From Paenibacillus sp. MMS20-IR301 (GTDB taxonomy: Bacteria > Bacillota > Bacilli > Paenibacillales > Paenibacillaceae): a stretch of 64,000 nucleotides of DNA. The notes under the pieces are model-generated. The model saw only the letters and a program-made list of their open reading frames with translations, was not told the origin of the DNA and searched no databases. The position numbers and the translations under genes were made by a program. Shown in pieces: positions 35,263-44,150 of the stretch. Numbering within the stretch: position 1 is the stretch's first letter; every line of letters begins with the position of its first letter. The stretch is from contig NZ_CP135275.1 of the NCBI RefSeq assembly GCF_032302195.1, positions 6,353,501 to 6,417,500 of the forward strand, given 5' to 3'.

Positions 35263-35652
35263 ATGGATGTTCGATTATCAGGAGCAGGGAGTTATAGTGC
35301 TAAACCTACAGAAACCGGGAGTAGGAACGAACAGAATATTGTGAAAACAGGTGGTTCTACAATCAATCAAGTCAGTAGTAGTGAAGAACTAAAAAAGATG
35401 GAGAACCAAGGTGTTCCTATTTCATTAGGAGAAGAACAGGTGGTTAAGGCGCTTGATCGGGCGTTAAAAGCCTTAGAAGGACCTTCTACTACATTAGAAG
35501 TAAGCATGCACAAGGAAACAAAAACAATAATGGTTAAAATATTAAATAAAGAAACTGGCGAGCTTATTAGGGAAGTCCCTCCGGAGAAAACTCTGGATTT
35601 GGTAGCGAATATGATGCAAATCGCAGGTATAATTGTAGATGAGAGAGTCTGA
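35263..35652 (+). CDS. flaG: Flagellar protein FlaG
   Basis: 129 residues. The family influences filament length in some bacteria; the mechanism is not settled. The C-terminal half TTLEVSMHKETKTIMVKILN and TGELIREVPPEKTLDLVANM is the FlaG domain; the N-terminus is polar and disordered. ATG 35263 is preferred because GGAGGG is 8 nt before it; the in-frame GTG 35245 has none. It is 19 bp upstream of fliD. Confidence 0.9.
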   Translation: MDVRLSGAGSYSAKPTETGSRNEQNIVKTGGSTINQVSSSEELKKMENQGVPISLGEEQVVKALDRALKALEGPSTTLEVSMHKETKTIMVKILNKETGELIREVPPEKTLDLVANMMQIAGIIVDERV

Positions 35653-35671
35653 TTAATAAGGGGGAAAAAAT

Positions 35672-37168
35672 ATGACTTTGAGGATTAGTGGACTCGCTTC
35701 AGGACTTGATGTTGATAGCATAGTCAGCCAAATGATGACAGCTAAGCGGGTCCCCTTAGATAAGTTGAATCAACAGAAACAAATTTTACAGTGGCAAAGA
35801 GACAATTATCGCGAGGTAAACAGTAAGTTGGTTGATTATAAGAATAATAAATTAGCCAAATTTGATAATTCTGCTCAAATGAATTCGCAAAAGGCGACAG
35901 TGACGGGCAATACTGCAGCGCTTAAAGCTGAGGCTACAGCTGATGCAAACGGTACGAGCATGGAGATTACAGTTACTCAATTAGCAAAAGCAGCAGCTAA
36001 AGAAACTGCTGGAATGATGGTCACCAAGGATGGCAAACGAATCACCTCAAACTCGACGCTAGAGGACCTAAGAGCATTTAATAATGTCACAGCATCATCT
36101 GATGGAAAATATTCAATAACTGTAAATGGTAAGACAACGATTAAATTAGATAGTACTACTACAATAGCTGATGCTATAACTTCTATTAATAAAATTGATG
36201 GAGCAAATGTTAAGGCTAAGTTCGATGAAGTGACGGGTAAATTCAGCATCACTTCCACTGCTTTTAGTTCCACGGGTAAAGTCGAGTTGGGTAGTGAAGA
36301 TAACTTTCTTCAGCTCTTTGGTTCAGGAGCAGTTAAGTCCACGCCGTATCAAGTAGCGAAAGTAAATGTAAAGGCAAATGGGAGTGCAACTGGCACAGAC
36401 CTGGAATTCTCAAGCAATAATTTCAAATTAAACGGAGTACAATTTACTCTTCTAGCTGAGTCTGCTACATCAGCTACAGTGACTACAGAAACAGATTACA
36501 CAACAACACTATCGACGATCACAAGCTTTGTGGATAGTTACAATGAACTAATAGCTAATTTTAATGCTAGAGTTAATGAAGAACGTTATCCTGACTTCAC
36601 ACCACTTAGTGATGAGCAGAAGAAAGAAATGAAGGAAAGTGAGATTGAAGCTTGGGAAAAAAAAGCAAAAAGCGGGATGCTAAAGAATGACGAAATACTG
36701 AAATCCACTTTACTTTCTATGCGTTCTGAAATAACAAAGAAACTTGGCAATTTGAGTGCGATTGGTATCACTAGCGGAGAGTATTATGAAAACGGGAAAT
36801 TATATATTGATCAGGAAAAATTAAAGGAAGCACTTCAAAATGAACCACAGAAGGTAACCTCTTTATTTCAGGGATCAAACAATGGAACTGATGGGCTTTA
36901 TGATAAATTAACTTCAAGTATCACTACAGCGATTGAGAAATTATCTACTAAAGCAGGTACCTCTAAGTATAGTGTTGATTTAACTACCGCATTTAAATCG
37001 GATAGTACTATGGGAAAGAAATTAACTGATTATAATAATCGTATTAGTGCTTTGCAGGATCGTCTAGAAGATATGGAAACTAATTATTATAAGAAGTTCA
37101 CTGCAATGGAAACAGCAATGAATAAATATAACAGCCAGTCTAGCAGCCTTTCAAGCTATCTATCATAA
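35672..37168 (+). CDS. fliD: Filament cap protein FliD (HAP2)
   Basis: 498 residues. FliD forms the cap under which flagellin subunits polymerise. N-terminal LRISGLASGLDVDSIVSQMM is the signature. The C-terminal coiled coil runs from STMGKKLTDYNNRISALQDR to the end with LEDMETNYYKKFTAMETAMN. The hypervariable middle is Ser/Thr/Lys-rich. RBS TAAGGGGG. The gene is strongly AT-rich; a 60-base count at 36121-36180 gives 18 G/C. Confidence 0.95.
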   Translation: MTLRISGLASGLDVDSIVSQMMTAKRVPLDKLNQQKQILQWQRDNYREVNSKLVDYKNNKLAKFDNSAQMNSQKATVTGNTAALKAEATADANGTSMEITVTQLAKAAAKETAGMMVTKDGKRITSNSTLEDLRAFNNVTASSDGKYSITVNGKTTIKLDSTTTIADAITSINKIDGANVKAKFDEVTGKFSITSTAFSSTGKVELGSEDNFLQLFGSGAVKSTPYQVAKVNVKANGSATGTDLEFSSNNFKLNGVQFTLLAESATSATVTTETDYTTTLSTITSFVDSYNELIANFNARVNEERYPDFTPLSDEQKKEMKESEIEAWEKKAKSGMLKNDEILKSTLLSMRSEITKKLGNLSAIGITSGEYYENGKLYIDQEKLKEALQNEPQKVTSLFQGSNNGTDGLYDKLTSSITTAIEKLSTKAGTSKYSVDLTTAFKSDSTMGKKLTDYNNRISALQDRLEDMETNYYKKFTAMETAMNKYNSQSSSLSSYLS

Positions 37169-37192
37169 ATTTTTTACAAAGGGTGACTATGA

Positions 37193-37582
37193 ATGATAAC
37201 ATCTCCTTACGATAAATATCGGCAGTCCTCAGTGCAGACTTCAAGCCCGGCACAGCTGCTACTTATGATGTTTGATGGAGCAATTCGTTTTGGTAAGGCG
37301 GCATTGGAAGGAATTGATTCAGCCGATTTTAATAAGGTTAGCACCAATTTGGGTAAGGCACAGACTATAGTTAATGAACTTATAACTACATTGGATAACT
37401 CTTACGAGGTCTCTAAGGGGCTTGCTTCAATGTATGAATATATCAATCATCTCTTTATTGAATCCAATATTAAAAAGTCTAAGGAGCAGGCAGAGGAAGC
37501 AATTGGGTACCTTATGGATCTCCGCCAGACTTTCGCCCAGGCTTCTAAAATGACAGCCGGGCAAGATCTCCAGCATGGATAA
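37193..37582 (+). CDS. fliS: Flagellin chaperone FliS
   Basis: 129 residues, four-helix bundle that holds flagellin for export and helps FliW signalling. N-terminal PYDKYRQSSVQTSSPAQLLL and MMFDGAIRF are diagnostic, as is LASMYEYINHLFIESNIKKS. RBS AAAGGGTG. It overlaps fliT by 8 bp. Confidence 0.95.
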   Translation: MITSPYDKYRQSSVQTSSPAQLLLMMFDGAIRFGKAALEGIDSADFNKVSTNLGKAQTIVNELITTLDNSYEVSKGLASMYEYINHLFIESNIKKSKEQAEEAIGYLMDLRQTFAQASKMTAGQDLQHG

Positions 37583-37910
37583 TCTGCTGCAGGAGCTTGA
37601 ACATTTAACTAAAACTATATATTCCCGGTTAATGTTAGCTACTCCGGAGGAGCTGGAAACCTTCGTAGAACAACGCCAGAAACTTGTCGATAACATCGGG
37701 CAAGAGGTCGAGAAATGTCAGCCAACCCCTGCACAAAAGGATGTAATTCGTCGAATTATGGAACATGACCAGGCCATTATTGCCCGGATGAATGCCCATC
37801 GGCTGGAAGCCCAGGACTGGTTACAAAAGCGCGGCCAAGCCAAAATCCAGCGCAACGCCTACGAGGCAGGCTACACTCCTGACAGCATCTTGATGGACCG
37901 TAAAAAATAA
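37575..37910 (+). CDS. fliT: FliT-like flagellar chaperone
   Basis: 111 residues, helical and rich in charged residues, starting inside the last codons of fliS, where FliT genes normally lie. Motif-level similarity is weak (QRQKLVDNIGQEVEK and MEHDQAIIARM), so the call leans on position and size. FliT binds FliD before export. Base composition returns to GC-rich in the second half: 36 of 60 bases at 37801-37860. This marks the end of the AT-rich flagellar stretch. Confidence 0.8.
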   Translation: MDNLLQELEHLTKTIYSRLMLATPEELETFVEQRQKLVDNIGQEVEKCQPTPAQKDVIRRIMEHDQAIIARMNAHRLEAQDWLQKRGQAKIQRNAYEAGYTPDSILMDRKK

Positions 37911-37933
37911 TAGATTCCAGATGTTTCAGCTGG

Positions 37934-37971
37934 GGAGCGGGCGGGTATTTATTAGCGTCTGCTCCTTTTTT
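37934..37971 (+). terminator. Terminator after fliT
   Basis: A 10-bp stem with two G-U pairs (37934-37943 with 37956-37965) and a 6-base T-run. Confidence 0.75.
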
Positions 37972-38052
37972 GTACTAAATATCACAAATAGAGCTTTTTT
38001 ATAGTGGATTTTTGAATGGAAAAATATTGAAAGTAATCATTTACTATTCCAA

Positions 38053-38082
38053 TTGACAATAGAGAAGCAGCGGTGGTATAGT
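38053..38082 (+). promoter_or_regulatory. Strong sigma-A promoter of the cold-shock gene
   Basis: TTGACA at 38053-38058, an 18-bp spacer and TATAGT at 38077-38082 with TG at the extended -10 position. The leader is about 45-50 nt. Confidence 0.7.
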
Positions 38083-38135
38083 CGAATTGTGAGCAAGGCT
38101 CACGTTCATCTGATGACGAAGGGAATGTTTAGTCA

Positions 38136-38333
38136 ATGGAAGGTAAAGTAAAATGGTTTAACGCAGAAAAAGGTTATGGTTTCATCGAAACTGCCGACGG
38201 TGGCGACGTATTCGTACACTTCTCCGCGATTCAAACTGACGGTTTCAAGACATTGGATGAAGGTCAATCCGTAGAGTTCGATATCGTTGAAGGTGCACGC
38301 GGACCACAAGCAGCTAACGTTATCAAATTATAA
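38136..38333 (+). CDS. Cold-shock domain protein CspA/CspB type
   Basis: 65 residues, a single OB-fold RNA/ssDNA chaperone. It begins [18 protein letters not shown] with RNP1 (KGYGFIE) and RNP2 (VFVHF), and ends [12 protein letters not shown]. Optimal codons and a near-consensus promoter indicate high expression. It is an insertion relative to the B. subtilis order fliT-hpf. Followed by its own terminator. Confidence 0.95.
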   Translation: MEGKVKWFNAEKGYGFIETADGGDVFVHFSAIQTDGFKTLDEGQSVEFDIVEGARGPQAANVIKL

Positions 38334-38397
38334 TCATCCGGCACGAAGCCGACCTACATATATGGTAGATGGTTAGCAATTGAGACTACGCTAGCGT

Positions 38398-38428
38398 AGA
38401 CCCTGGGATTTTTCCTAGGGTCTTTTTT
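38398..38428 (+). terminator. Terminator of the cold-shock gene
   Basis: AGACCCTGGGA pairs with TCCTAGGGTCT (38398-38408 with 38413-38423, one G-U) around TTTT, then a T-run. Confidence 0.85.
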
Positions 38429-38588
38429 ACGTTGATTTTATTAAACCCGTTGCAATTAGAGAGAAGTTAATGCTTTTCTCAAAGGATTTGTAAACGAAGT
38501 TTCTATTTTGCTGTTAACATTCTCCAATATCTGGGTAATAGGTACCGTTGGGCTTTTTTCTTGCCTCGATACACTCTCTTTATTAGCT

Positions 38589-38641
38589 TAGGCGTATGCT
38601 TCCGAGAAGAACTCTGATCAGAAGGCATGCAGTGAAGCCTA
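38589..38641. other. Imperfect inverted repeat in the SLH gene leader
   Basis: The ~250 bp between the csp terminator and the SLH gene hold no ORF. TAGGC/GCCTA (38589-38593, 38637-38641) and TGCTTC/GAAGGCA (38597-38602, 38621-38627) could fold into a long interrupted hairpin just before the RBS. I found no convincing promoter there. Confidence 0.3.
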
Positions 38642-38675
38642 TGCCCATCAAACACTCAGGAGGATGAACAGCAGA

Positions 38676-40115
38676 ATGAAAAAATTGTGGCGTGGTCTTA
38701 TGACCGGAGTACTTGGGATTTCAATGTTGCTCGGATCACTAGGGGGTATAGCTGCAGCGGCCACCCCGAAGGATATTCAGGGACACTGGGCGCAAAGCCA
38801 GCTGCAGAATTGGCTGGATAAGGGATATCTGGGCGGTTATCCGGACGGTACGGTGAAGCCGAACAAGGCGATTACCCGTGGAGAATATGTAGCACTGATC
38901 AATCGTCTGTTCGGGTTCACCGGAACGTCTTCCATTACCTTCAAGGATGTCAAAACTACAAATTGGGTCTACAGTGAAGTTGCCAAGGCTGTGAGTGCCG
39001 GCTATATCGGAGGGTATGAAGATAATACGTTCCGGGCCAATAACCCGCTCACGCGGCAGGAAGCTGCAGTCATTGCTGCCAAAGTGCTTAAGTTAAGCAC
39101 GAATACTACGGCACTCTCTTTCAAAGACAGTGCGCAGGTAGCAGCGTGGGCTAAAGGAGCGGTAGCGGCAGCTGCCCAGAAGAAGATTATTAACGGTTAT
39201 CCGGACGGCACCTTTGGACCGCGCAAGTCGCTTACCCGGGCTGAAGCGGTAGGCATCATCAGCAACTCGGTTGTGCATAAGCCTGCTGGCAATGGCGGAG
39301 TAGTAATTCCTACACCGACTCCATCAGCAACACCTGCACCGACTGCAACACCTGCACCAACGGCTACTCCGACTCCGGCGGCTGGCGGTGGCAGTACCGG
39401 GGGCGGAGGGAACGGTGGTACAACCTCCCCTTCGGTTAGCGGAGTTACTTACGGACATGTCGGTTCCGTTACCGCTGATGTGTATCTTACGCCTTCTGTA
39501 ACTGGAGCTGTATATTATGTAGTGGCTCCTTATAGCAGCAGTGCGTCGGTTCCGACTTACCTGCAGATACGTGATGGTGTGAATAGCGCAGGAACAGCAG
39601 GTGTTCATTCCGGAAAAGCAGCAACAGTTGCGAATGTCACCGTTGCCTTCTCCGTGTATGGATTGCAGGCTAATACAGAATATACAGCTTATATAGCTCT
39701 GACAGATGCTTCCGGGAATTGGTCGGGAGTGTCCACTCTGAATTTGAAGACAGCACCAGCGACTACAACCTCTGTAACCCTGGTTAAGCCGGGGAACATG
39801 GGAACTGTCACGGCAGATGTCTATGTAGCCTATGGTCAGGCTGGCGGCACGGCGGCACCGGTAAGATATCTTGTATTGCCGGCAAGTGCAGCAGATCCGA
39901 CGGCAGCACAGGTTGCTGCTGGACAGAATAGTGCCGGGGCCCCGCTGGCGGCTCCTTGGACAGGAGAGATTACCCCTGCGGTGCAGCCTGGTGTGCAGCG
40001 GACATTGACGTTAAGCGGCCTGACTGCGAACACAGCTTACAAAGTATATTTCATTACCGGATCCGGCAGCAGCTGGTCCCCTGTAGAACTGCTGCGTATC
40101 CACACCAAATCTTAA
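38676..40115 (+). CDS. SLH-domain surface protein with fibronectin-like repeats (479 aa)
   Basis: ATG 38676 is preferred; the ATG at 38664 touches AGGAGG. A signal peptide (KKLWR, a hydrophobic core, a cut near AAAA, ~28) leads to three SLH domains (~32-75, 92-140, 150-195; GYPDGTVKPNKAITRGEY and FRANNPLTRQEAAVIAAKVL). A Thr/Pro/Ala linker (TPTPSATPAPTATPAP and on, ~212-240) and a Gly-rich stretch follow. Then come two ~100-residue repeats, each opening with a GxVTADVY strand and containing a LxANTxYxxY motif, like fibronectin type III modules. N-terminal SLH placement is shared with the S-layer protein at 7672; the other two SLH proteins carry it at the C-terminus. Function unknown. Confidence 0.85.
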   Translation: MKKLWRGLMTGVLGISMLLGSLGGIAAAATPKDIQGHWAQSQLQNWLDKGYLGGYPDGTVKPNKAITRGEYVALINRLFGFTGTSSITFKDVKTTNWVYSEVAKAVSAGYIGGYEDNTFRANNPLTRQEAAVIAAKVLKLSTNTTALSFKDSAQVAAWAKGAVAAAAQKKIINGYPDGTFGPRKSLTRAEAVGIISNSVVHKPAGNGGVVIPTPTPSATPAPTATPAPTATPTPAAGGGSTGGGGNGGTTSPSVSGVTYGHVGSVTADVYLTPSVTGAVYYVVAPYSSSASVPTYLQIRDGVNSAGTAGVHSGKAATVANVTVAFSVYGLQANTEYTAYIALTDASGNWSGVSTLNLKTAPATTTSVTLVKPGNMGTVTADVYVAYGQAGGTAAPVRYLVLPASAADPTAAQVAAGQNSAGAPLAAPWTGEITPAVQPGVQRTLTLSGLTANTAYKVYFITGSGSSWSPVELLRIHTKS

Positions 40116-40175
40116 AAAGTTATGTTGCGGACGACTCATAATCGGGGCTTGAAAGAGAGATAATACACCAGCAAT

Positions 40176-40224
40176 AATTGGTCCGGCCGGGCGGTTCCAT
40201 GCGCTTGCCGGACCAATTTATTGT
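40176..40224 (+). terminator. Terminator of the SLH gene
   Basis: A perfect 12-bp stem (40176-40187 with 40207-40218) with a T-rich tail. Confidence 0.8.
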
Positions 40225-40283
40225 TATTGAACAGGTTGTGACATCTTTTGTTAGCTAAATGTAAAGGCTGTCATGATTTGTTT

Positions 40284-40312
40284 TTTACTTAGCCCTGACA
40301 ATTTGCTATAAT
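40284..40312 (+). promoter_or_regulatory. Candidate promoter of hpf
   Basis: TTTACT at 40284-40289, 17 bp, TATAAT at 40307-40312 with TG before it (extended -10). I saw no clear sigma-B or sigma-H box, which B. subtilis hpf has. Confidence 0.55.
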
Positions 40313-40339
40313 GAAAAGGTAAACAAAGGAGGAGTGCCC

Positions 40340-40897
40340 ATGCAATTCAGCATTCGAGGTCAACAAATTGAAGTGACCGACGCTTTGAGAGATTATGTTG
40401 ATAAGAAGCTCAGCAGACTTGAGAAGTATTTCGAAGCACCCCCTACCTCAGAAGGATATGTGACGCTTGGCGTCGTTCGCGGCCTTCATACGGTGGAAGT
40501 TACGATCCCGCTGGCAGGTGTCACGCTTCGTGCGGAAGACCGCAGTGATGATATGTATGCATCCATTGATGCCGTAGTGGACAAGCTGGAACGTCAAATC
40601 CGTAAGCACAAGACCAAACTTAATCGCAAGTTCCGCCAGGAAGGCAGCTTGAAGACCCTGTTTGTAGAGGGATCGGCTAGCGCTGTAGCTGTTGAGGACC
40701 AGGAGCATGATTATGATGATCTTGAAGTTGTGCGGAATAAACGTTTTACCTTGAAGCCTATGGATGTGGAAGAAGCGATTCTGCAAATGAACATGATCGG
40801 ACACTCGTTCTTCGTGTTCTCTAACATTGAAACTTCTGAAGTAAGTGTTGTTTACAAACGTGATGACGGCAAGTACGGTTTGATCGAACAGAACTGA
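40340..40897 (+). CDS. hpf: Long-form ribosome hibernation promoting factor
   Basis: 185 residues from ATG 40340, placed six nt after AGGAGGAG; a GTG at 40334 lies in the RBS. Long HPF dimerises 70S ribosomes into inactive 100S particles in stationary phase. The N-terminal YfiA-like domain begins QFSIRGQQIEVTDALRDYV. After a linker, the C-terminal dimerisation domain KRFTLKPMDVEEAILQMNMI to EVSVVYKRDDGKYGLIEQ is intact. Its position upstream of secA is conserved in Bacilli. Confidence 0.95.
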   Translation: MQFSIRGQQIEVTDALRDYVDKKLSRLEKYFEAPPTSEGYVTLGVVRGLHTVEVTIPLAGVTLRAEDRSDDMYASIDAVVDKLERQIRKHKTKLNRKFRQEGSLKTLFVEGSASAVAVEDQEHDYDDLEVVRNKRFTLKPMDVEEAILQMNMIGHSFFVFSNIETSEVSVVYKRDDGKYGLIEQN

Positions 40898-40963
40898 CCT
40901 GCTGAGCGGGAATCACTGGAATAAGGAAGGGCTTACGTTTTAGCCTAACAAGGACAATTAGAT

Positions 40964-40995
40964 GAGCCCCTATTCGCCCGAGGCGAATAGGGCTC
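40964..40995 (+). terminator. Long hairpin after hpf
   Basis: GAGCCC-C-TATTCGCC pairs with GGCGAATA-GGGCTC (14 bp, one bulged C). The U-tail is weak (TTGTG), so terminator function is likely but incomplete. Confidence 0.55.
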
Positions 40996-41084
40996 TTGTG
41001 CGTATATACAGAAGGATCGTACTGAAATATCTCTGCTTCACCTTCGAAAAGACTTTTTGCAGAATAAGGTTGCGGCGGCTTGTA

Positions 41085-41113
41085 TTGCGGCTTCTCTTAC
41101 AAACTGTTACAAT
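41085..41113 (+). promoter_or_regulatory. Candidate promoter of secA
   Basis: TTGCGG at 41085-41090, 17 bp, TACAAT at 41108-41113 with an extended -10 TG. It lies 95 bp before secA. Confidence 0.5.
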
Positions 41114-41207
41114 TTATGAAGCAGCGGAATCGAAATCATATATGGCCCTTTCAATTTATGAGGATGGGCTCGGTTCCACCATCTGTGTTGCATGAAAGGG
41201 GTTAACC

Positions 41208-43712
41208 ATGCTAGGACTTGTTAAGAAGATATTTGGGGACACTAATGAACGAGATGTCAAACGTCTCATGAAGACGGTTGAAGTGATCAATGGTCTGGAG
41301 CCGGATTTCGTATCGCTGTCGGATGAAGCGCTGCAGGCTAAGACCGCAGAATTCCGTGCCCGTCTGGAGAAGGGCGAAACCCTGGAAGAAATTCTTCCCG
41401 AGGCATTTGCAACCGTACGCGAAGCTTCCAAACGGACGCTGGGCATGCGGCATTTTGACGTTCAGATGGTTGGCGGTATGGCACTGCATGAAGGCCGGAT
41501 CTCCGAGATGAAGACAGGGGAAGGTAAGACGCTGGTAGGTACGCTGCCGGTCTACCTGAACGCTCTCTTGGGTAAAGGCGTGCATGTAGTCACTGTAAAT
41601 GATTATTTGGCTCAGCGCGACAGCGCACAAATGGGACAAATCTATAATTTTCTGGGCATGACGGTTGGGGTTAACCTCAACGGTATGGACCATAATGATA
41701 AGCAAGCGGCATATGCCTGCGATATTACGTATGGCACGAACAATGAATTCGGATTCGACTATCTGCGTGACAACATGGTGCTCTACAAGGAACAGATGGT
41801 ACAGCGTCCACTGTATTTCTGTATCATTGATGAGGTTGACTCCATTCTGATTGATGAGGCGCGTACACCGCTGATCATCTCCGGACAAGCAGAGAAATCG
41901 ACAGAACTGTACTATGCGGCAGACCGTTTCGTGAAGAAGCTGACAGCCGAAGAAGATTATACTGTGGATATCAAGGTGAAGTCGGTTGCATTGACCGAGA
42001 AGGGCGTGGCTACGGCTGAGCGTGCTTTTGGCATAGAGAATCTGTATGATCACAGTCATGTAACACTGAATCATCATATCGTACAAGCCCTTAAGGCTAA
42101 CGCGATTATGCGCCGTGATGTTGATTATGTGGTGAATGATGATGAGGTTATGATCGTCGATGAGTTCACCGGACGTTTGATGCAGGGCCGCCGTTACAGT
42201 GACGGACTGCACCAGGCGATCGAAGCCAAGGAAGAGATTCAGGTACAGAATGAGAGCATGACGCTCGCTACAATTACGTTCCAGAACTACTTCCGGATGT
42301 ACCGTAAGCTTGGCGGAATGACCGGTACTGCGAAGACGGAAGAAGAAGAATTCAAGAAGATTTATGGTCTGGAAGTACTCCAGGTGCCTACCAATAAACC
42401 GAATCAGCGTGAAGATATGCCGGACGTGGTCTACAAAAGCGAGAACGGCAAGTTCAACGCGGTAGTAGCTGAAATTGTGGAACGCCACAAAAAGAATCAG
42501 CCCGTCCTTGTAGGTACGGTATCAATTGAGAATTCCGAACGTGTATCGGAAATGCTGAAGCGTAAAGGTGTCAGACACCAGGTGCTGAATGCGAAGCATC
42601 ATGCGGCTGAAGCGGAAATCATCTCTTACGCTGGTCAGCCGGGAACCGTAACGATTGCTACGAATATGGCCGGCCGTGGTACGGATATTGTACTGGGCGA
42701 AGGCGTGACTGATCTTGGCGGTCTGCATATCATTGGTACAGAGCGCCATGAATCACGGCGTATCGATAACCAGCTGCGCGGACGTGCCGGACGTCAGGGT
42801 GACCCGGGTTCTACCCAGTTCTACCTGTCACTCGGGGATGAGCTGATGAAGCGTTTCGGTGCGGACAACGTGCTGAACATGATGGACCGTCTTGGATTCG
42901 AGGAAGACCAGCCGATCGAGAGCCGTATGATCACCAAGGCTGTTGAATCTGCCCAGAAGCGGGTAGAAGGCAATAACTTCGATATCCGCAAAGTCGTATT
43001 GCAGTACGATGACGTAATGAATCAGCAGCGTGAGATTATCTATAAGCAGCGCCGCGAAATTCTGGAGTCTGACAATATCAAAGATATCGTCGTTGAGATG
43101 ATCAAGCCGGTGATTGACCGTGTCGTGAATGCCCACTGCAGTGACGACATCCCTGAGAACTGGGAGCTGCAAGAAGTAGCCGATTATGTGAACAGCAAAT
43201 TGCTGGAGGAAGACGCCCTGACCCGCGATGATCTGTGGGGTAAGGAAATCGAAGAAATTATCGAATTCATCTTCGCCCGTGTACTGGAGAAATATGCAGC
43301 GCGTGAAGAACGTCTCGGCTCTGAGCTGGTACGTGAATTCGAGAAGGTAATTGTTCTTCGTTCCGTAGACAGCAAATGGATGGATCATATCGATGCGATG
43401 GATCAGCTGCGTCAAGGGATTCACCTTCGTGCTTACGGCGGTACCGATCCGCTTCGCGAATACCAGTTCGAAGGCTTCGAGATGTTCAATGCGATGACAG
43501 CGAACATTCAGGAAGAGGTTGCGACTTACATTATGAAGGCGCACATCGAGGCAAACCAGGAGCGCCAGTCGGTTGTGGAAGAAGATAAGATCTCCACGAA
43601 CGCTGAGCCTGCTGAGAAACGTCCGGTGCATGTTGAATCTACTGTCGGCCGTAACGATCCTTGCCCATGCGGCAGCGGCAAGAAGTATAAGAACTGCCAC
43701 GGCCAGGCTTAA
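41208..43712 (+). CDS. secA: Preprotein translocase ATPase SecA
   Basis: 834 residues, the motor that pushes secretory proteins through SecYEG. Walker A is [14 protein letters not shown] (~100-113); the second motif is [17 protein letters not shown] (~210); helicase motif VI is [19 protein letters not shown]. The C-terminal zinc motif [17 protein letters not shown] is intact. Start ATG 41208 after AAAGGGG. All the S-layer and secreted proteins of this window depend on this route. Confidence 0.98.
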   Translation: MLGLVKKIFGDTNERDVKRLMKTVEVINGLEPDFVSLSDEALQAKTAEFRARLEKGETLEEILPEAFATVREASKRTLGMRHFDVQMVGGMALHEGRISEMKTGEGKTLVGTLPVYLNALLGKGVHVVTVNDYLAQRDSAQMGQIYNFLGMTVGVNLNGMDHNDKQAAYACDITYGTNNEFGFDYLRDNMVLYKEQMVQRPLYFCIIDEVDSILIDEARTPLIISGQAEKSTELYYAADRFVKKLTAEEDYTVDIKVKSVALTEKGVATAERAFGIENLYDHSHVTLNHHIVQALKANAIMRRDVDYVVNDDEVMIVDEFTGRLMQGRRYSDGLHQAIEAKEEIQVQNESMTLATITFQNYFRMYRKLGGMTGTAKTEEEEFKKIYGLEVLQVPTNKPNQREDMPDVVYKSENGKFNAVVAEIVERHKKNQPVLVGTVSIENSERVSEMLKRKGVRHQVLNAKHHAAEAEIISYAGQPGTVTIATNMAGRGTDIVLGEGVTDLGGLHIIGTERHESRRIDNQLRGRAGRQGDPGSTQFYLSLGDELMKRFGADNVLNMMDRLGFEEDQPIESRMITKAVESAQKRVEGNNFDIRKVVLQYDDVMNQQREIIYKQRREILESDNIKDIVVEMIKPVIDRVVNAHCSDDIPENWELQEVADYVNSKLLEEDALTRDDLWGKEIEEIIEFIFARVLEKYAAREERLGSELVREFEKVIVLRSVDSKWMDHIDAMDQLRQGIHLRAYGGTDPLREYQFEGFEMFNAMTANIQEEVATYIMKAHIEANQERQSVVEEDKISTNAEPAEKRPVHVESTVGRNDPCPCGSGKKYKNCHGQA

Positions 43713-43815
43713 TTTATCATTGTGAAATAGTGAGCAGGAAGCAAACTGCGAATGTTTTTCACACTATTGCACTTCTCGTTTTGTTCAATCGCACTTAGGT
43801 TATAATGACAATAAA

Positions 43816-43866
43816 AAGCGGCTGGGCCCGGGGGACTCCCCGTTTGCGGCCCGGCCGCTTTTTTGG
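43816..43866 (+). terminator. Terminator after secA
   Basis: A GC-rich 13-bp stem (43816-43828 with 43848-43860, one G-U) and a T-run. A TATAAT at 43801-43806 just upstream would start a transcript almost at the hairpin. Confidence 0.8.
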
Positions 43867-43956
43867 ACTTTGGAAGTTATGGTGATTGCGAATCTGCACC
43901 AAAGAATTGGTGCGCTGGTATTTCTAAATGAAGGTGAGAGAGTGACGGAGGGGAAG

Positions 43957-44095
43957 TTTGGAACTGTAGGAGCGGTAGCATCCGCCTTTGTGCCCGGAAG
44001 TCCAAACATTCCCCGCAGTTACGGCTAGCACCGGAATATAGCAATATAGCGGACAATCCGGCGGAGTGCAGCGATCCGGATCACCATATTCCAAA
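43957..44095. repeat. ~140-bp intergenic hairpin element, copy 1 (before prfB)
   Basis: Part of a 438-bp gap (43713-44150). TTTGGAA at 43957-43963 pairs with TTCCAAA at 44089-44095, and GGAATAT (44033-44039) with ATATTCC (44086-44092) is a competing inner arm. The first ~30 bases, TTTGGAACTGTAGGAGCG and the following TAGCATCCGCCT, closely match copy 2 at 52051. No ORF or transposase. Confidence 0.55.
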
Positions 44096-44150
44096 GCCCA
44101 AACCCAGCGGCCGCCGCAATTTTTTATTATGAAAGGTGATGTGATTCCAA

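Noticed and set aside
39300..39400. Short repeats in the Thr/Pro linker as a CRISPR-like array
   Set aside because: They encode TPAPTA repeats in frame within an SLH protein and have no spacers.
40962..41195. A 77-codon plus-strand ORF between hpf and secA
   Set aside because: It starts on the post-hpf hairpin, has no RBS, contains the secA promoter and reads as an Arg/Leu-rich chance peptide.
41211..42488. 425-codon minus-strand ORF opposite secA
   Set aside because: Mirror of a highly conserved coding region; no start signal and no domain.
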